Virus record (IMG/VR): IMGVR_UViG_3300036772_000143
Coordinates: 1 to 36,053 of that record
Origin: a virus
Reading direction: 5' to 3' (one strand)
DNA: 36,053 bases
Part shown: in pieces, positions 17,026-23,474 of the stretch
How the letters are laid out: each line of letters begins with the position of its first letter
Position numbering within the stretch: the stretch's first letter is position 1
The notes under the pieces: generated by a model
Seen by the model: only the letters and a program-made list of their open reading frames with translations
The model's database searches: none
Told to the model about the DNA's origin: nothing
Made by a program: the position numbers and the translations under genes

Positions 17026-17196
17026 TCAGTCTTTGCCGTAGAGCGCCGAACGGCGCCCCTTGGGCTTGGATTTCGTCTCCGGAAGCTTGCCGCCAGGATC
17101 GGCGTCGGCGAACTCTTTGGCTGCCGCGCCCTCTTTCGTGTCCTTGTCCTTGTTCGCGAAGGCCCAGCGGCGCTGCGCTTGAGATACGGGCGGCAT
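17026..17196 (-). CDS. Small basic protein with RRSALYGK C-terminal tag (56 aa)
   Basis: 56 residues. The ATG at 17196 overlaps the upstream stop (TAATG), so the longer GTG-type start upstream is not needed. It starts MPPVSQAQRRWAFANKDK, a pattern (P-x-S-x-x-Q-R-R-x-A/W-x-A) shared by many tiny phage proteins found near head genes. A short charged linker (KEGAAAKEFADADPGGKLPE) leads to KPKGRRSALYGKD at the very end (R48-K55). The motif is nearly identical in the two neighbouring genes and is similar at the scaffold C-terminus. Size leaves room for little besides the two motifs, so it probably acts as a bridge or tag-carrying peptide. No enzymatic function is likely. Confidence 0.7.
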   Translation of the reverse strand: MPPVSQAQRRWAFANKDKDTKEGAAAKEFADADPGGKLPETKSKPKGRRSALYGKD

Positions 17197-17690
17197 TACG
17201 CGTCTGCGTAGTGATACCAAGTAGCCGTGAGCGCGATGTAGGTCCGGCAGTATCTGCTGCCAACGGCTCCGGCTGTCTCGGTCGCTGCGCCGGCAAGGGT
17301 CTGTCCGGTATTAGCGCTAACGGTAACTGCGGTCTGTATCTGGTTCGATGTCCAGCAAACTCGCTGGCCATCATTTGGAACCGCCGGCATGATGATCGTG
17401 CCAGTCGCAAGCGTGCCGGCTGGATTGAGGAACAACAGCGAGATGTTGTTTGGAATGGTGATCGAGAAACCGGTAACAGGAACCTGATAAGAAACCGATT
17501 CCTGGCCGCCAATCGCTCCTGGCGAAGCATAGACGCTCTGCGCGCCCGCCAGCCCATTTGGCACAACCTGCACCAGATCTCCTTGGTGCATCGGGGAGAG
17601 GACCGGAGGCGTCTGCTGCGCGAGCGAGGAGCCGCCGAGACCCAACAGAGCCGACAGAACTGCGGCGGGGATTGCGCGAAAGAATTTCAT
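17196..17690 (-). CDS. Secreted fibre-tip-like protein A
   Basis: 164 residues from the ATG at 17690, which overlaps the preceding stop (ATGA) with GGAG just before. An upstream frame extension lacks an equally good start. The signal peptide is clear (KFFRAIPAAVLSALLGLGG, then SSLAQQ). After a linker of about 50 residues comes the domain LLFLNPAGTLATGTIIMPAV, followed by PNDGQRVCWTSNQIQTAVTV, NTGQTLAGAATE and finally TWYHYADA. The next gene upstream carries the same P-A-G-T-[IL]-A/x-x-T-I-x-M-P unit, so the two are paralogues. The domain is typical of fibre distal ends. Export of such a domain as a stand-alone protein is the unusual feature. Confidence 0.7.
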   Translation of the reverse strand: MKFFRAIPAAVLSALLGLGGSSLAQQTPPVLSPMHQGDLVQVVPNGLAGAQSVYASPGAIGGQESVSYQVPVTGFSITIPNNISLLFLNPAGTLATGTIIMPAVPNDGQRVCWTSNQIQTAVTVSANTGQTLAGAATETAGAVGSRYCRTYIALTATWYHYADA

Positions 17691-18193
17691 TGGCTCCGAT
17701 CCCAGGTTTTGTTGCTCGCAGAATAAGCCCAGCAAATTCCGTTCTGGTTGGCTGCCGCGAAGGTCGTAGCCGGCGCATTCAGCGTCTCGCCCGAACCGCT
17801 GCGCACTTGCATCGTCAGCGTCGTGACGATCTGGGTCGAGAAGATGCACAGCTCAGCTCCATCCACCGGCAAATTTCCGGGAGTCGGCCCGTCCGGCATC
17901 TGGATCGTCAAAGCGGCTATGGTGCCGGCCGGCTGAATTATCAGCCGCGATGTGTTTGGGGGCGGGATGACGGTTGCGCCGGTCAGCGGGGCCGTCTTCA
18001 GGTAGCCCTGAGCTTCCCGTAATTGGGTCAGGTAGACAGTCTGATTCATCCCTGTCGGAAAGGGGCTGGTCGGCGTCACCGAGAGGATTTCCGAGCCGGT
18101 CGGTGACGGAAGCTGCGTCGTGCCGGTCTGCGCAAAGACCTGAGACGTGAAGCCGATCAGAAAAGCGAGCGCGATGATGATGCGGCGCTTCAT
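17687..18193 (-). CDS. Secreted fibre-tip-like protein B (paralogue of A)
   Basis: 168 residues. The signal peptide is MKRRIIIALAFLIGFTSQ with cleavage near VFAQ. A mid-part (SEILSVTPTSPFPTGMNQTV, LREAQGYL) leads to the domain RLIIQPAGTIAALTIQMPDG, then LPVDGAELCIFSTQIVTTLT and an end with KTWDRSQ. It aligns by eye with the C-terminal half of the following gene: PAGT, x-T-I-x-MP, DG, a lone Cys, S-x-Q, then G-x-T and a final Trp. The two overlap by four bases and are probably a tandem duplication with a common role. It has no obvious catalytic residues. Confidence 0.7.
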   Translation of the reverse strand: MKRRIIIALAFLIGFTSQVFAQTGTTQLPSPTGSEILSVTPTSPFPTGMNQTVYLTQLREAQGYLKTAPLTGATVIPPPNTSRLIIQPAGTIAALTIQMPDGPTPGNLPVDGAELCIFSTQIVTTLTMQVRSGSGETLNAPATTFAAANQNGICWAYSASNKTWDRSQ

Positions 18194-18194
18194 G

Positions 18195-18608
18195 CTACAA
18201 GATCCCGAAGGCGGTTGCGGCGGTGCCGGTGGCGCTGAAGCGGTAGTTGACGACGCCGCCCGTTATCGTCGGGGCGTGCAGCCGATAGCACACACCTCGC
18301 TCCGGCTCGCCGACGACAACTGATAGGTCCGTGTTCGCCGTGCTGTAGACGGCCGGCGTCGTGCCGCCGATCATGCACACATACCAGGTCACGCCGCCGT
18401 CGAACGAGCGCTCGATCTGCATCGAGCCGCCCCATACCCCGTTCGGGCCACTCGCACCGCCGGCCACGATGTTGAACGCGCCGATACACTGGAATGTCGC
18501 GCTTACCTGCGACGTGCCGCTGATTGCGAATTGCCCGGTGAGCACGGCATTGGCCGCATCGCCCGCAGGCGGCGTCAGAACCGGTGGCGGATTTAGCGGG
18601 ATTCCCAT
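18195..18608 (-). CDS. Beta-rich head accessory or virion protein
   Basis: 137 residues, no signal peptide. The core GPNGVWGGSMQIERSFDGGV followed by TWYVCMIGG matches the 'GtWgGtvqLeRSfDgGaTW' pattern of small virion proteins that lie close to capsid genes in many tailed phages. Flanking strands are FAISGTSQVSATFQCIGAFN and ERGVCYRLHAPTITGGVVNY. It starts three bases after the preceding stop and ends one base before the secreted paralogue pair. It is likely a capsid-surface or head-tail decoration protein with an Ig-like or jelly-roll fold; that is inference from the pattern. Confidence 0.6.
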   Translation of the reverse strand: MGIPLNPPPVLTPPAGDAANAVLTGQFAISGTSQVSATFQCIGAFNIVAGGASGPNGVWGGSMQIERSFDGGVTWYVCMIGGTTPAVYSTANTDLSVVVGEPERGVCYRLHAPTITGGVVNYRFSATGTAATAFGIL

Positions 18609-18611
18609 CGA

Positions 18612-19403
18612 TCATGCGAGCTGCCGCGCCGGGGCCGCGATGGTCCCGAGTACGTTTGTCTCGGTAATCTGCCCCGCAACGGTATCGCCCAGCATCTTGA
18701 GCATGCCGATATTGCGGGGTTTTCCTACCGCTGGCACGCCCTCGACATCCGAAGAGCCAACGATTTTCAACTTCGGGCGGCCGAGATCTGGACGGTTGAT
18801 CGGAGCGGTGCTGCCGCCGATCGAGCGCAGAAACGCCGCGTGGATCTCCCGCGCCGCATCATTTGCCGGCGCCATGTATTCGTTGGGGATGCCAAACCAG
18901 ACGATCTGCCGGCGCATCAGTACCTTTTGCGCATTCTGCCAGGTCGGATCGACCAACTGCTCTTCGAGGTACATCGGCCGCATGACATCGTATTGCGGCT
19001 CCTTGCTCTCGCTGAAGGCGTCCACTAACAGCCGCTCCATGCGCTCGCGCGCTTCACGGCGGCCCTCGATCTCCTCGCCGGAGAGCCGCGCGGCCTGCCC
19101 CGATCGACGCCGATCACCGTCGATGAGTTCTGCAAGCTGCGCGGCGAGGATGCGCGCAAAGCTGATCTCGGATTCATTGACGCCGGGTGCCGCGCCCGGA
19201 TCTTCCCTTCGCCGCCCTTCCTCGATCTGCGTGAGGATGCGCTGCATCGAGGCATCGACGGCCTGCGCGACTACCGCCTTGAATTCGACCGTCTCGGTGA
19301 GAGGCGGGGCATTGGCAGCCACCTTCTTGGCCTCATGGCGCTGCTCTGCAGCTCTCCGGCGGCCAGCCGCCATCGCGGCCTTTTGCTCTTCGCTGAGGGG
19401 CAT
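18612..19403 (-). CDS. Phage protein of unknown function in the head cluster (263 aa)
   Basis: 263 residues. The first 35 are Arg/Ala/Lys-rich and helical (SEEQKAAMAAGRRRAAEQRH), then EFKAVVAQAVDASMQRILTQ. A charged helical middle (RLSGEEIEGRREARERMERL) leads to a more globular part with QYDVMRPMYLEEQLVDPTWQ and RRQIVWFGIPNEYMAPANDA. The end is Gly/Pro-rich (GTIAAPARQLA). Helical, charged composition and position directly after the cement gene suggest a head assembly or internal head role. I do not recognise a family. It begins two bases after the cement gene stop. Confidence 0.6.
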   Translation of the reverse strand: MPLSEEQKAAMAAGRRRAAEQRHEAKKVAANAPPLTETVEFKAVVAQAVDASMQRILTQIEEGRRREDPGAAPGVNESEISFARILAAQLAELIDGDRRRSGQAARLSGEEIEGRREARERMERLLVDAFSESKEPQYDVMRPMYLEEQLVDPTWQNAQKVLMRRQIVWFGIPNEYMAPANDAAREIHAAFLRSIGGSTAPINRPDLGRPKLKIVGSSDVEGVPAVGKPRNIGMLKMLGDTVAGQITETNVLGTIAAPARQLA

Positions 19404-19405
19404 GG

Positions 19406-19951
19406 TCAGTGCACCGCGTAATTCGCTGCGGCGTACTTGTTTGCTTGGTCATCGCGGCACAGCACGACGCCGGCAAAGCCGATCGAGCCAGCTGTGAAGG
19501 CGGTCGCGGCCAGTGCAACGAAGTTCAAGCGCATGTACCTGGGGCGTAGGGTCACCGGGAAGACCGGCGGCCAATCGAACCGCGCAAAGATCGCGTTCGC
19601 AACCAATTGGGCGGCCGTCAGGCCGGGCTGCTCGATGATCGTGTTCCATGTGCCCGGCAGATATCCGCCGGCCGCGCCGGTATCGACCGCGAGCTGGAAC
19701 TGTGCCGTCAGGGTCGCCGAGTTGCCGGTCGTAAAGGCCGCCCCAACCGAGGCGATCAGCTCCAGTTGCTGCTTGCCAATGCCGAAATCGGTCCCGAACA
19801 GCGCGACGTTGCCGATAATGCCGACCGGCGCGGTGCCCACGCCTTGGCCCAGCAGGTCGACTACAGGCGTTTGCACCGACCCAGCGGTCGCCAGCGACAT
19901 CACCAGCGGCGTCGCGACCGGAATTAAAATGTATTGTGCGTCCGTCATCAT
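19406..19951 (-). CDS. Capsid cement protein, Bbp16-like
   Basis: 181 residues (180 if the second of two consecutive ATGs at 19948 is used). It fits the Bbp16/epsilon15 gp10-type cement family: MTDAQ at the start, VVDLLGQGVG, TFTTG-like strands (AAFTTGNSATLTAQFQLAVD), then ARFDWPPVFPVTLRPRYMRL and a closing VLCRDDQANKYAAANYAVH. In BPP-1 and epsilon15 this jelly-roll protein sits on the outside of the capsid at twofold positions and reinforces it. It follows the major capsid gene after 12 bases, as in those phages. Good agreement of gene order and end motif makes this a firm call. Confidence 0.8.
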   Translation of the reverse strand: MMTDAQYILIPVATPLVMSLATAGSVQTPVVDLLGQGVGTAPVGIIGNVALFGTDFGIGKQQLELIASVGAAFTTGNSATLTAQFQLAVDTGAAGGYLPGTWNTIIEQPGLTAAQLVANAIFARFDWPPVFPVTLRPRYMRLNFVALAATAFTAGSIGFAGVVLCRDDQANKYAAANYAVH

Positions 19952-19963
19952 GGCCTGGATTCC

Positions 19964-21010
19964 TCAGACAACGCGCGCTTCGGTCGTGAGGAGCTGATCC
20001 ACGACCCTGATTGGAATGTCTCTAAACCCATCCGTGACCCTTCCGGCGTAGTCGTCGATGCGTAAGAGGACGTTGCGGTCGCGCATTCCCTGCACGTCCA
20101 TCCAGTGCCGCCCGGTGCGGTTTGTGTAGAAGCAGGGACGGATACCGGGTGACGATTCATCCGGCGCATCGACGCGAGTAATGCCACTCTGCTTCTTGCC
20201 GAGGGTCGGCGGCAGGTACATCATCTGCGCCATCAGCGCGAAAATATCCGCCGCATTGGGGCCGGCGAGGCCGGCGTTCGTCACGTCGACATTGGCGAGC
20301 CGGGCACCGTAGCGCCAATCCATCGGGACGAGCCCGGCCTGGTGGCGAAACCATGACGTATAGGCTTCGAAGCGGTTGCCGAGGTTATCGAAACCCGGAA
20401 CCGTATCGCCCTTGTTCTCCATCGTCAGGCCCGCCTTGGACCCGCGCGGATAGACGTTCATGATCGTCCGCTCGCCCCAGCATAAGAGCCAGATCGAGAG
20501 GTTCGAGGAGCCGGTGCCGAGCCCGTCGATGACATTGGCCGCATTGAGCGCGGTGCCGGTGGCAACCGTGTTGTAGAACGGAGATAGCCCCATGTACTGC
20601 GCCGGATTGGCGACCGAATTCCCGTAGAATTCGGTCTGCGTCATGGTCTGGCCCATGCCTTCCATGAAGGCCACGTCCTCCGACTCCCGGTACTTGTCTA
20701 CATCGCCCGAGGCTTCGGCCTCCCAGCGGTCGATCTGCGAGTAGCCTTCGAGGCTGCCGAGACCAACACGCGCTTGTGCCGTGGTGGACTTGCCGTAGGG
20801 CACGCCGGCATTAATCGCGCGCCATGCGCCGGGGGGAATGCTGGTTCGGAAGGTAAATTGATGGCCGCCTACTTCATTGGCCTCGATCCACGGCACATCG
20901 TCCCAAAGCTCGTTGGCCTGGGACATCATCTCGGCAATATAATCTATCCTCTGATAGGGATCTAACCTATGAGCAAGATCAGCTATGCTTAGCCATTGAC
21001 CTGTGGCCAC
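19964..21010 (-). CDS. Major capsid protein (GP7/epsilon15-BPP-1 type, HK97 fold)
   Basis: 348 residues from a GTG start with a strong SD (GAAGGAG, spacing about seven). Characteristic family blocks are RLDPYQRIDYIAEMMSQANE, LWDDVPWIEANEVGGHQFTF, GVPYGKSTTAQARVGLGSLE and EASGDVDKYRESEDVAFMEG. Then come FYGNSVANPAQYMGLSPFYN, WGERTIMNVYPRGSKAGLTM and a C-terminal RHWMDVQGMRDRNVLLRIDD. It forms the icosahedral shell. The first 17 residues (LSIADL core) recur in the small protein at 16643-16933. The first 25 codons are more AT-rich than the rest of the gene, which would keep the translation start free of structure. Flanked by scaffold and cement genes, as in BPP-1. Confidence 0.88.
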   Translation of the reverse strand: MATGQWLSIADLAHRLDPYQRIDYIAEMMSQANELWDDVPWIEANEVGGHQFTFRTSIPPGAWRAINAGVPYGKSTTAQARVGLGSLEGYSQIDRWEAEASGDVDKYRESEDVAFMEGMGQTMTQTEFYGNSVANPAQYMGLSPFYNTVATGTALNAANVIDGLGTGSSNLSIWLLCWGERTIMNVYPRGSKAGLTMENKGDTVPGFDNLGNRFEAYTSWFRHQAGLVPMDWRYGARLANVDVTNAGLAGPNAADIFALMAQMMYLPPTLGKKQSGITRVDAPDESSPGIRPCFYTNRTGRHWMDVQGMRDRNVLLRIDDYAGRVTDGFRDIPIRVVDQLLTTEARVV

Positions 21011-21021
21011 TCTTTACTCCT

Positions 21022-21891
21022 TCACGATCCGCGCCCGTTTGGGCCGGGCTGGACTTCGCCATACATGGCTTGGCGGCGATTGGTTGCGGTAGGCCGGCGC
21101 CCGACGTCAGGGGGCGGCCGGTAAGAGACCGATGGCGCAATGGGTTCGTCGAACCGCCTGGCGACGTTGTGCAGAAGGCGCAGCAGCCACGGCATGTCAC
21201 CGGCGCCGGTCGTCCGCAGACCGTCGTTGAACTCGGCCATGTCCTGCTCGTATTTCTCGGTGCCGGGCTTGGCCGACGAGGCGAACAGATCGCGCATCTT
21301 GGCGATGGTGGTCATCGCGGTAGCGTGACCGGACCCGCCTATTTCGGGGTCCGCCATGACGCGGGCGCGTTCCGCAGCCCTGTATTGATCGAAGGTGTCG
21401 TGCTGATTCTGTAAAGCCGCCGCGTCGTAGCGCTGCATCTCGGCGATGTGGAAATCAACGAGCTGCTGTGCGGCTTCCTGCGGCAGATTGTGCGACGCAA
21501 AAAGCTCATTCGCCGCGGCGATGCGCTCTTGGTCTAGGGTGATGCCTTCGGGAAGCGTGAATGCCTCATAGGCCCGGGCAGTCGGCTGCGCAGTCTCGAC
21601 TGGCGTAGTGCCTTCAGACGGCGCCTCACTTTTGCCGGCGCCTTCCAGAAGAGTCGCGGTATCGGTGTGGAGTTTGGGCTTTTCGGCTTCCGCGGGCGGC
21701 GTCTCTGCCGGGGCTTCGATCGGTGTGGTTTCCGCCGATGGCTCGGTAACCGGAGTTGTGGTCGGCTCTACAGGGGGCGATTCGGGTGTGGTCGAGGCCG
21801 GAGGCGGTGCCGCTGCCGGTGTTTCCGGCGTTTCGGGGGCAGGCGCACTCGGAGCGGCTGGCGTGACGACTGGCTCGTCTGCCGGAGGCAT
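21022..21891 (-). CDS. Capsid scaffolding protein with RRQAMYGE C-terminal motif
   Basis: 289 residues. Residues 1-115 are a Pro/Glu/Thr/Ala-rich disordered region. The core begins LPEGITLDQERIAAANELFA, then ASHNLPQEAAQQLVDFHIAE, MADPEIGGSGHATAMTTIAK and MAEFNDGLRTTGAGDMPWLL. This pattern (ANELF...GL.QE.AQ.LVD..., DPEIGG) is that of phage scaffolding proteins next to GP7-type capsid genes. It would act as an internal chaperone of procapsid assembly and then leave. The C-terminal TNRRQAMYGEVQ (R272-E279) matches the RR-x-x-L/M-Y-G tag of three small basic proteins at 16223-17196. Ends of scaffolds commonly bind the coat, so the motif is a candidate coat-binding peptide. The capsid gene follows after 11 bases. 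Confidence 0.82.
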   Translation of the reverse strand: MPPADEPVVTPAAPSAPAPETPETPAAAPPPASTTPESPPVEPTTTPVTEPSAETTPIEAPAETPPAEAEKPKLHTDTATLLEGAGKSEAPSEGTTPVETAQPTARAYEAFTLPEGITLDQERIAAANELFASHNLPQEAAQQLVDFHIAEMQRYDAAALQNQHDTFDQYRAAERARVMADPEIGGSGHATAMTTIAKMRDLFASSAKPGTEKYEQDMAEFNDGLRTTGAGDMPWLLRLLHNVARRFDEPIAPSVSYRPPPDVGRRPTATNRRQAMYGEVQPGPNGRGS

Positions 21892-21931
21892 GTGCCGCGC
21901 TTCTTGCGCGACGGGCGCAACATCACAATGT

Positions 21932-21948
21932 TATTGCTGTTAGCAATA
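21932..21948. promoter_or_regulatory. 17-bp palindrome, candidate operator between divergent genes
   Basis: TATTGCT-GTT-AGCAATA is a perfect 7-bp inverted repeat with a 3-base centre. It lies in the 66-base gap between the minus-strand scaffold gene and the plus-strand HTH gene, ten bases before the latter's start. An operator for the HTH protein, controlling itself and perhaps the capsid transcript, is the simple reading. An 8-codon plus-strand frame that ends two bases before the HTH ATG also overlaps it. Confidence 0.55.
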
Positions 21949-21957
21949 CCCTGAGGT

Positions 21958-22164
21958 ATGAACCCGATCGTGCAGTATCCATCAGATTACGACAATGGAA
22001 AGCTCACCGAAAAGCAGGTGGCGCATTTGCTTCAGGTGTCTAGAACAACGCTTTGGGCATGGCGCACAGCGAAAGTTGGGCCGCCTTACCACCGCGAGGT
22101 CTACCGGATCTTCTATTATCGTAGCGAGCTGGAAGCCTGGCGGGAGTCTACGAAATGGGCCTAA
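21958..22164 (+). CDS. Small helix-turn-helix DNA-binding protein (AlpA/excisionase-like)
   Basis: 68 residues on the plus strand, against the direction of all head genes around it. LTEKQVAHLLQVSRTTLWAW (about residues 16-35) is a winged-helix or MerR-type HTH as in AlpA and excisionases. It continues with KVGPPYHREVYRIFYYRSEL, in which the aromatic Y-x-Y-x-x-x-x-L pattern is usual for the wing and closing helix of this family. Such proteins act as transcription regulators or recombination directionality factors. No integrase is visible here, so regulation is likelier. GAGG stands just before the ATG. Its end overlaps the start of the next gene by 10 bases, making a two-gene cassette. Confidence 0.75.
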   Translation: MNPIVQYPSDYDNGKLTEKQVAHLLQVSRTTLWAWRTAKVGPPYHREVYRIFYYRSELEAWRESTKWA

Positions 22165-22418
22165 GCACCGAGAAGGTCTATGAAGTGATCTTAGAGGGCA
22201 ATCTATCCGACAAGGTAAGGCAGTACAGAATAGATCGTTTGGCGGAAGCCATCTGCGATGCCGAAATCGGCGGCAAATGCGAACTAACCGGGGCAAGCCT
22301 CGCGCACTACCGCATTATGGCCGAAGCCGCGCTGCATTGCGTGCAGGAGATGGGATACGTCCGGTTGATAGAAAGGCGCGGGCCGGCTATCGAGATCGTC
22401 GCGGACGTGCCTCGCTAA
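22155..22418 (+). CDS. Second gene of the plus-strand cassette, function unknown (87 aa)
   Basis: 87 residues, translationally coupled to the HTH gene. It is a helical protein with VYEVILEGNLSDKVRQYRID, RLAEAICDAEIGGKCELTGA, SLAHYRIMAEAALHCVQEMG and a C-terminal VRLIERRGPAIEIVADVPR. No catalytic or binding motif stands out. Two cysteines (EAICDAE, GGKCEL) are present, too few for a typical zinc site. The last 32 bases overlap tail-to-tail with the end of the Bbp19-like gene on the minus strand. As partner of a small DNA-binding protein it may be an anti-repressor or co-regulator, but nothing in the sequence proves this. Confidence 0.6.
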   Translation: MGLSTEKVYEVILEGNLSDKVRQYRIDRLAEAICDAEIGGKCELTGASLAHYRIMAEAALHCVQEMGYVRLIERRGPAIEIVADVPR

Positions 22419-22791
22419 ACTCCCCGTCATGCTCTAGGCGCATTTGATAGACCGCAGCGTGATCCGAGCGTTGCAACAGATCGTATAGCCGATCCCCCAC
22501 TCTTTTTACCCCGTTCCAGTACATCGTCGCCATCGGGTCGGGATGCCCTGACGGGCTCGCCGCAACCGGGACATTACCAAAGTAGCATTCGAGGGTGAGG
22601 AATTCCCAGACCGCCCGGCGGCCGATTTCGGTGCTCAGCGTCTGTCGCCAGAACTCGCGGCGTTGCGCGGTCCAGGTGCGGGAGCGTTTCTTTTGGCGTT
22701 CTACGGAAGCGGGGTCAGCGGAATTTACGGCTTCCGGGCCATCCTCGCCTTCAACCGACTCATCGCGCTCCGGATCATGCTCTTCAGACAC
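22387..22791 (-). CDS. Bbp19-like phage head-assembly protein
   Basis: 134 residues from a GTG directly after the upstream stop (TGA-GTG). The N-terminal 45 residues are acidic and probably disordered. The domain WTAQRREFWRQTLSTEIGRR, AVWEFLTLECYFGNV, then YWNGVKRVGDRLYDLLQRSD has the Bbp19 pattern ('l.tp.GRrvlw.ll...' followed by 'G.R.vg..L...'), a family located between portal and scaffold in BPP-1-like phages. Molecular role is not established. It ends the portal block; its last 32 bases overlap the converging plus-strand gene. Given that arrangement the portal and capsid blocks may be separate transcripts. Confidence 0.7.
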   Translation of the reverse strand: MSEEHDPERDESVEGEDGPEAVNSADPASVERQKKRSRTWTAQRREFWRQTLSTEIGRRAVWEFLTLECYFGNVPVAASPSGHPDPMATMYWNGVKRVGDRLYDLLQRSDHAAVYQMRLEHDGEFSEARPRRSR

Positions 22792-23247
22792 TCAATGTAC
22801 CGTCGCTCCAGGGCGGAGAATGATCCCAGACGGCGTTTTAACGGTTACCGGGCGGGTTTCGCGGTGCGGAGCCGGTAGAGGCTTCGGCAAGATCAGTCCG
22901 ATGCGTTCGGTGCGCTTCAGTTGCAGGTCTTCTGCGGCTTTTTGGCCGGATTTCAGGATTTCCGCCAATTTTGCAAACTTTCGGCCGGTTTCTGGGCCTT
23001 TTTCGCGTAACCACTGCCCCGCCGATTGGTGGGCCTTCGCGATCAGTGGCACGACGTAGAGCCAGCGGGCGTCTTCGCGCCACCATGCTGCTTGCCGCAG
23101 CGTTCCCTCGATCAGCCGCAACTCGTCTCGCAGACGGCGATAGACCGGCCCTCGTTCCCCGCGAGCGAGCCGCAAACAATCCTCGGATGCGAGCCGGAAA
23201 TTCTCTTTGAGGCAGGCGAAGATCTCGACTTCGGTCAGATCACCCAT
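22792..23247 (-). CDS. Helical phage head-region protein, function unknown (151 aa)
   Basis: 151 residues. It starts DLTEVEIFACLKENFRLASE and continues RGPVYRRLRDELRLIEGTLR, QAAWWREDARWLYVVPLIAK and WLREKGPETGRKFAKLAEIL. It is predominantly helical and basic, and the last 35 residues are a Pro-rich tail (GLILPKPLPAPHRETRPVTV). The start overlaps the upstream stop (TAATG). Position between the portal and the Bbp19-like gene suggests a minor head protein. No specific family recognised. Confidence 0.6.
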   Translation of the reverse strand: MGDLTEVEIFACLKENFRLASEDCLRLARGERGPVYRRLRDELRLIEGTLRQAAWWREDARWLYVVPLIAKAHQSAGQWLREKGPETGRKFAKLAEILKSGQKAAEDLQLKRTERIGLILPKPLPAPHRETRPVTVKTPSGIILRPGATVH

Positions 23248-23474
23248 TATTCGGCGAGCCTCGCCCGGATCTTCGGGTATCTCGCCATGTGTTCACGACT
23301 GAGCGCGTCATGGTCTATCTCGCCGGCAAGCGGAGCCATTCGGACCGAGCATGGGCCGACGATCGGCAAGCCGCCCAGCGAATCAAGCACTGGCTGGATC
23401 ATCTGGAGATAGTCCTCCAGTGACCTCTCCCGCAGGGCTCGGCGCAATACAGCGTGTGGCTTGTGTACGTTCAT
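23247..23474 (-). CDS. Small protein of unknown function (75 aa), portal block
   Basis: 75 residues: MNVHKPHAVLRRALRERSLE, DYLQMIQPVLDSLGGLPIVG, then PCSVRMAPLAGEIDHDALSR and a basic helical end. It overlaps the preceding stop by four bases (ATGA) and the following start by one (TAATG), so translation is coupled on both sides. No membrane segment or signal is visible. There is no recognisable family. Confidence 0.55.
   Translation of the reverse strand: MNVHKPHAVLRRALRERSLEDYLQMIQPVLDSLGGLPIVGPCSVRMAPLAGEIDHDALSREHMARYPKIRARLAE

Noticed and set aside
18361-19497. A 378-codon plus-strand frame.
   Set aside because: Antisense to two minus-strand genes in the head cluster; Ser/Arg/Ala-rich shadow composition and no SD.
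21958-22164. Excisionase role for the AlpA-like protein, implying an integration module here.
   Set aside because: No integrase, att-like repeats or tRNA were found in the window; a regulator is the simpler reading.
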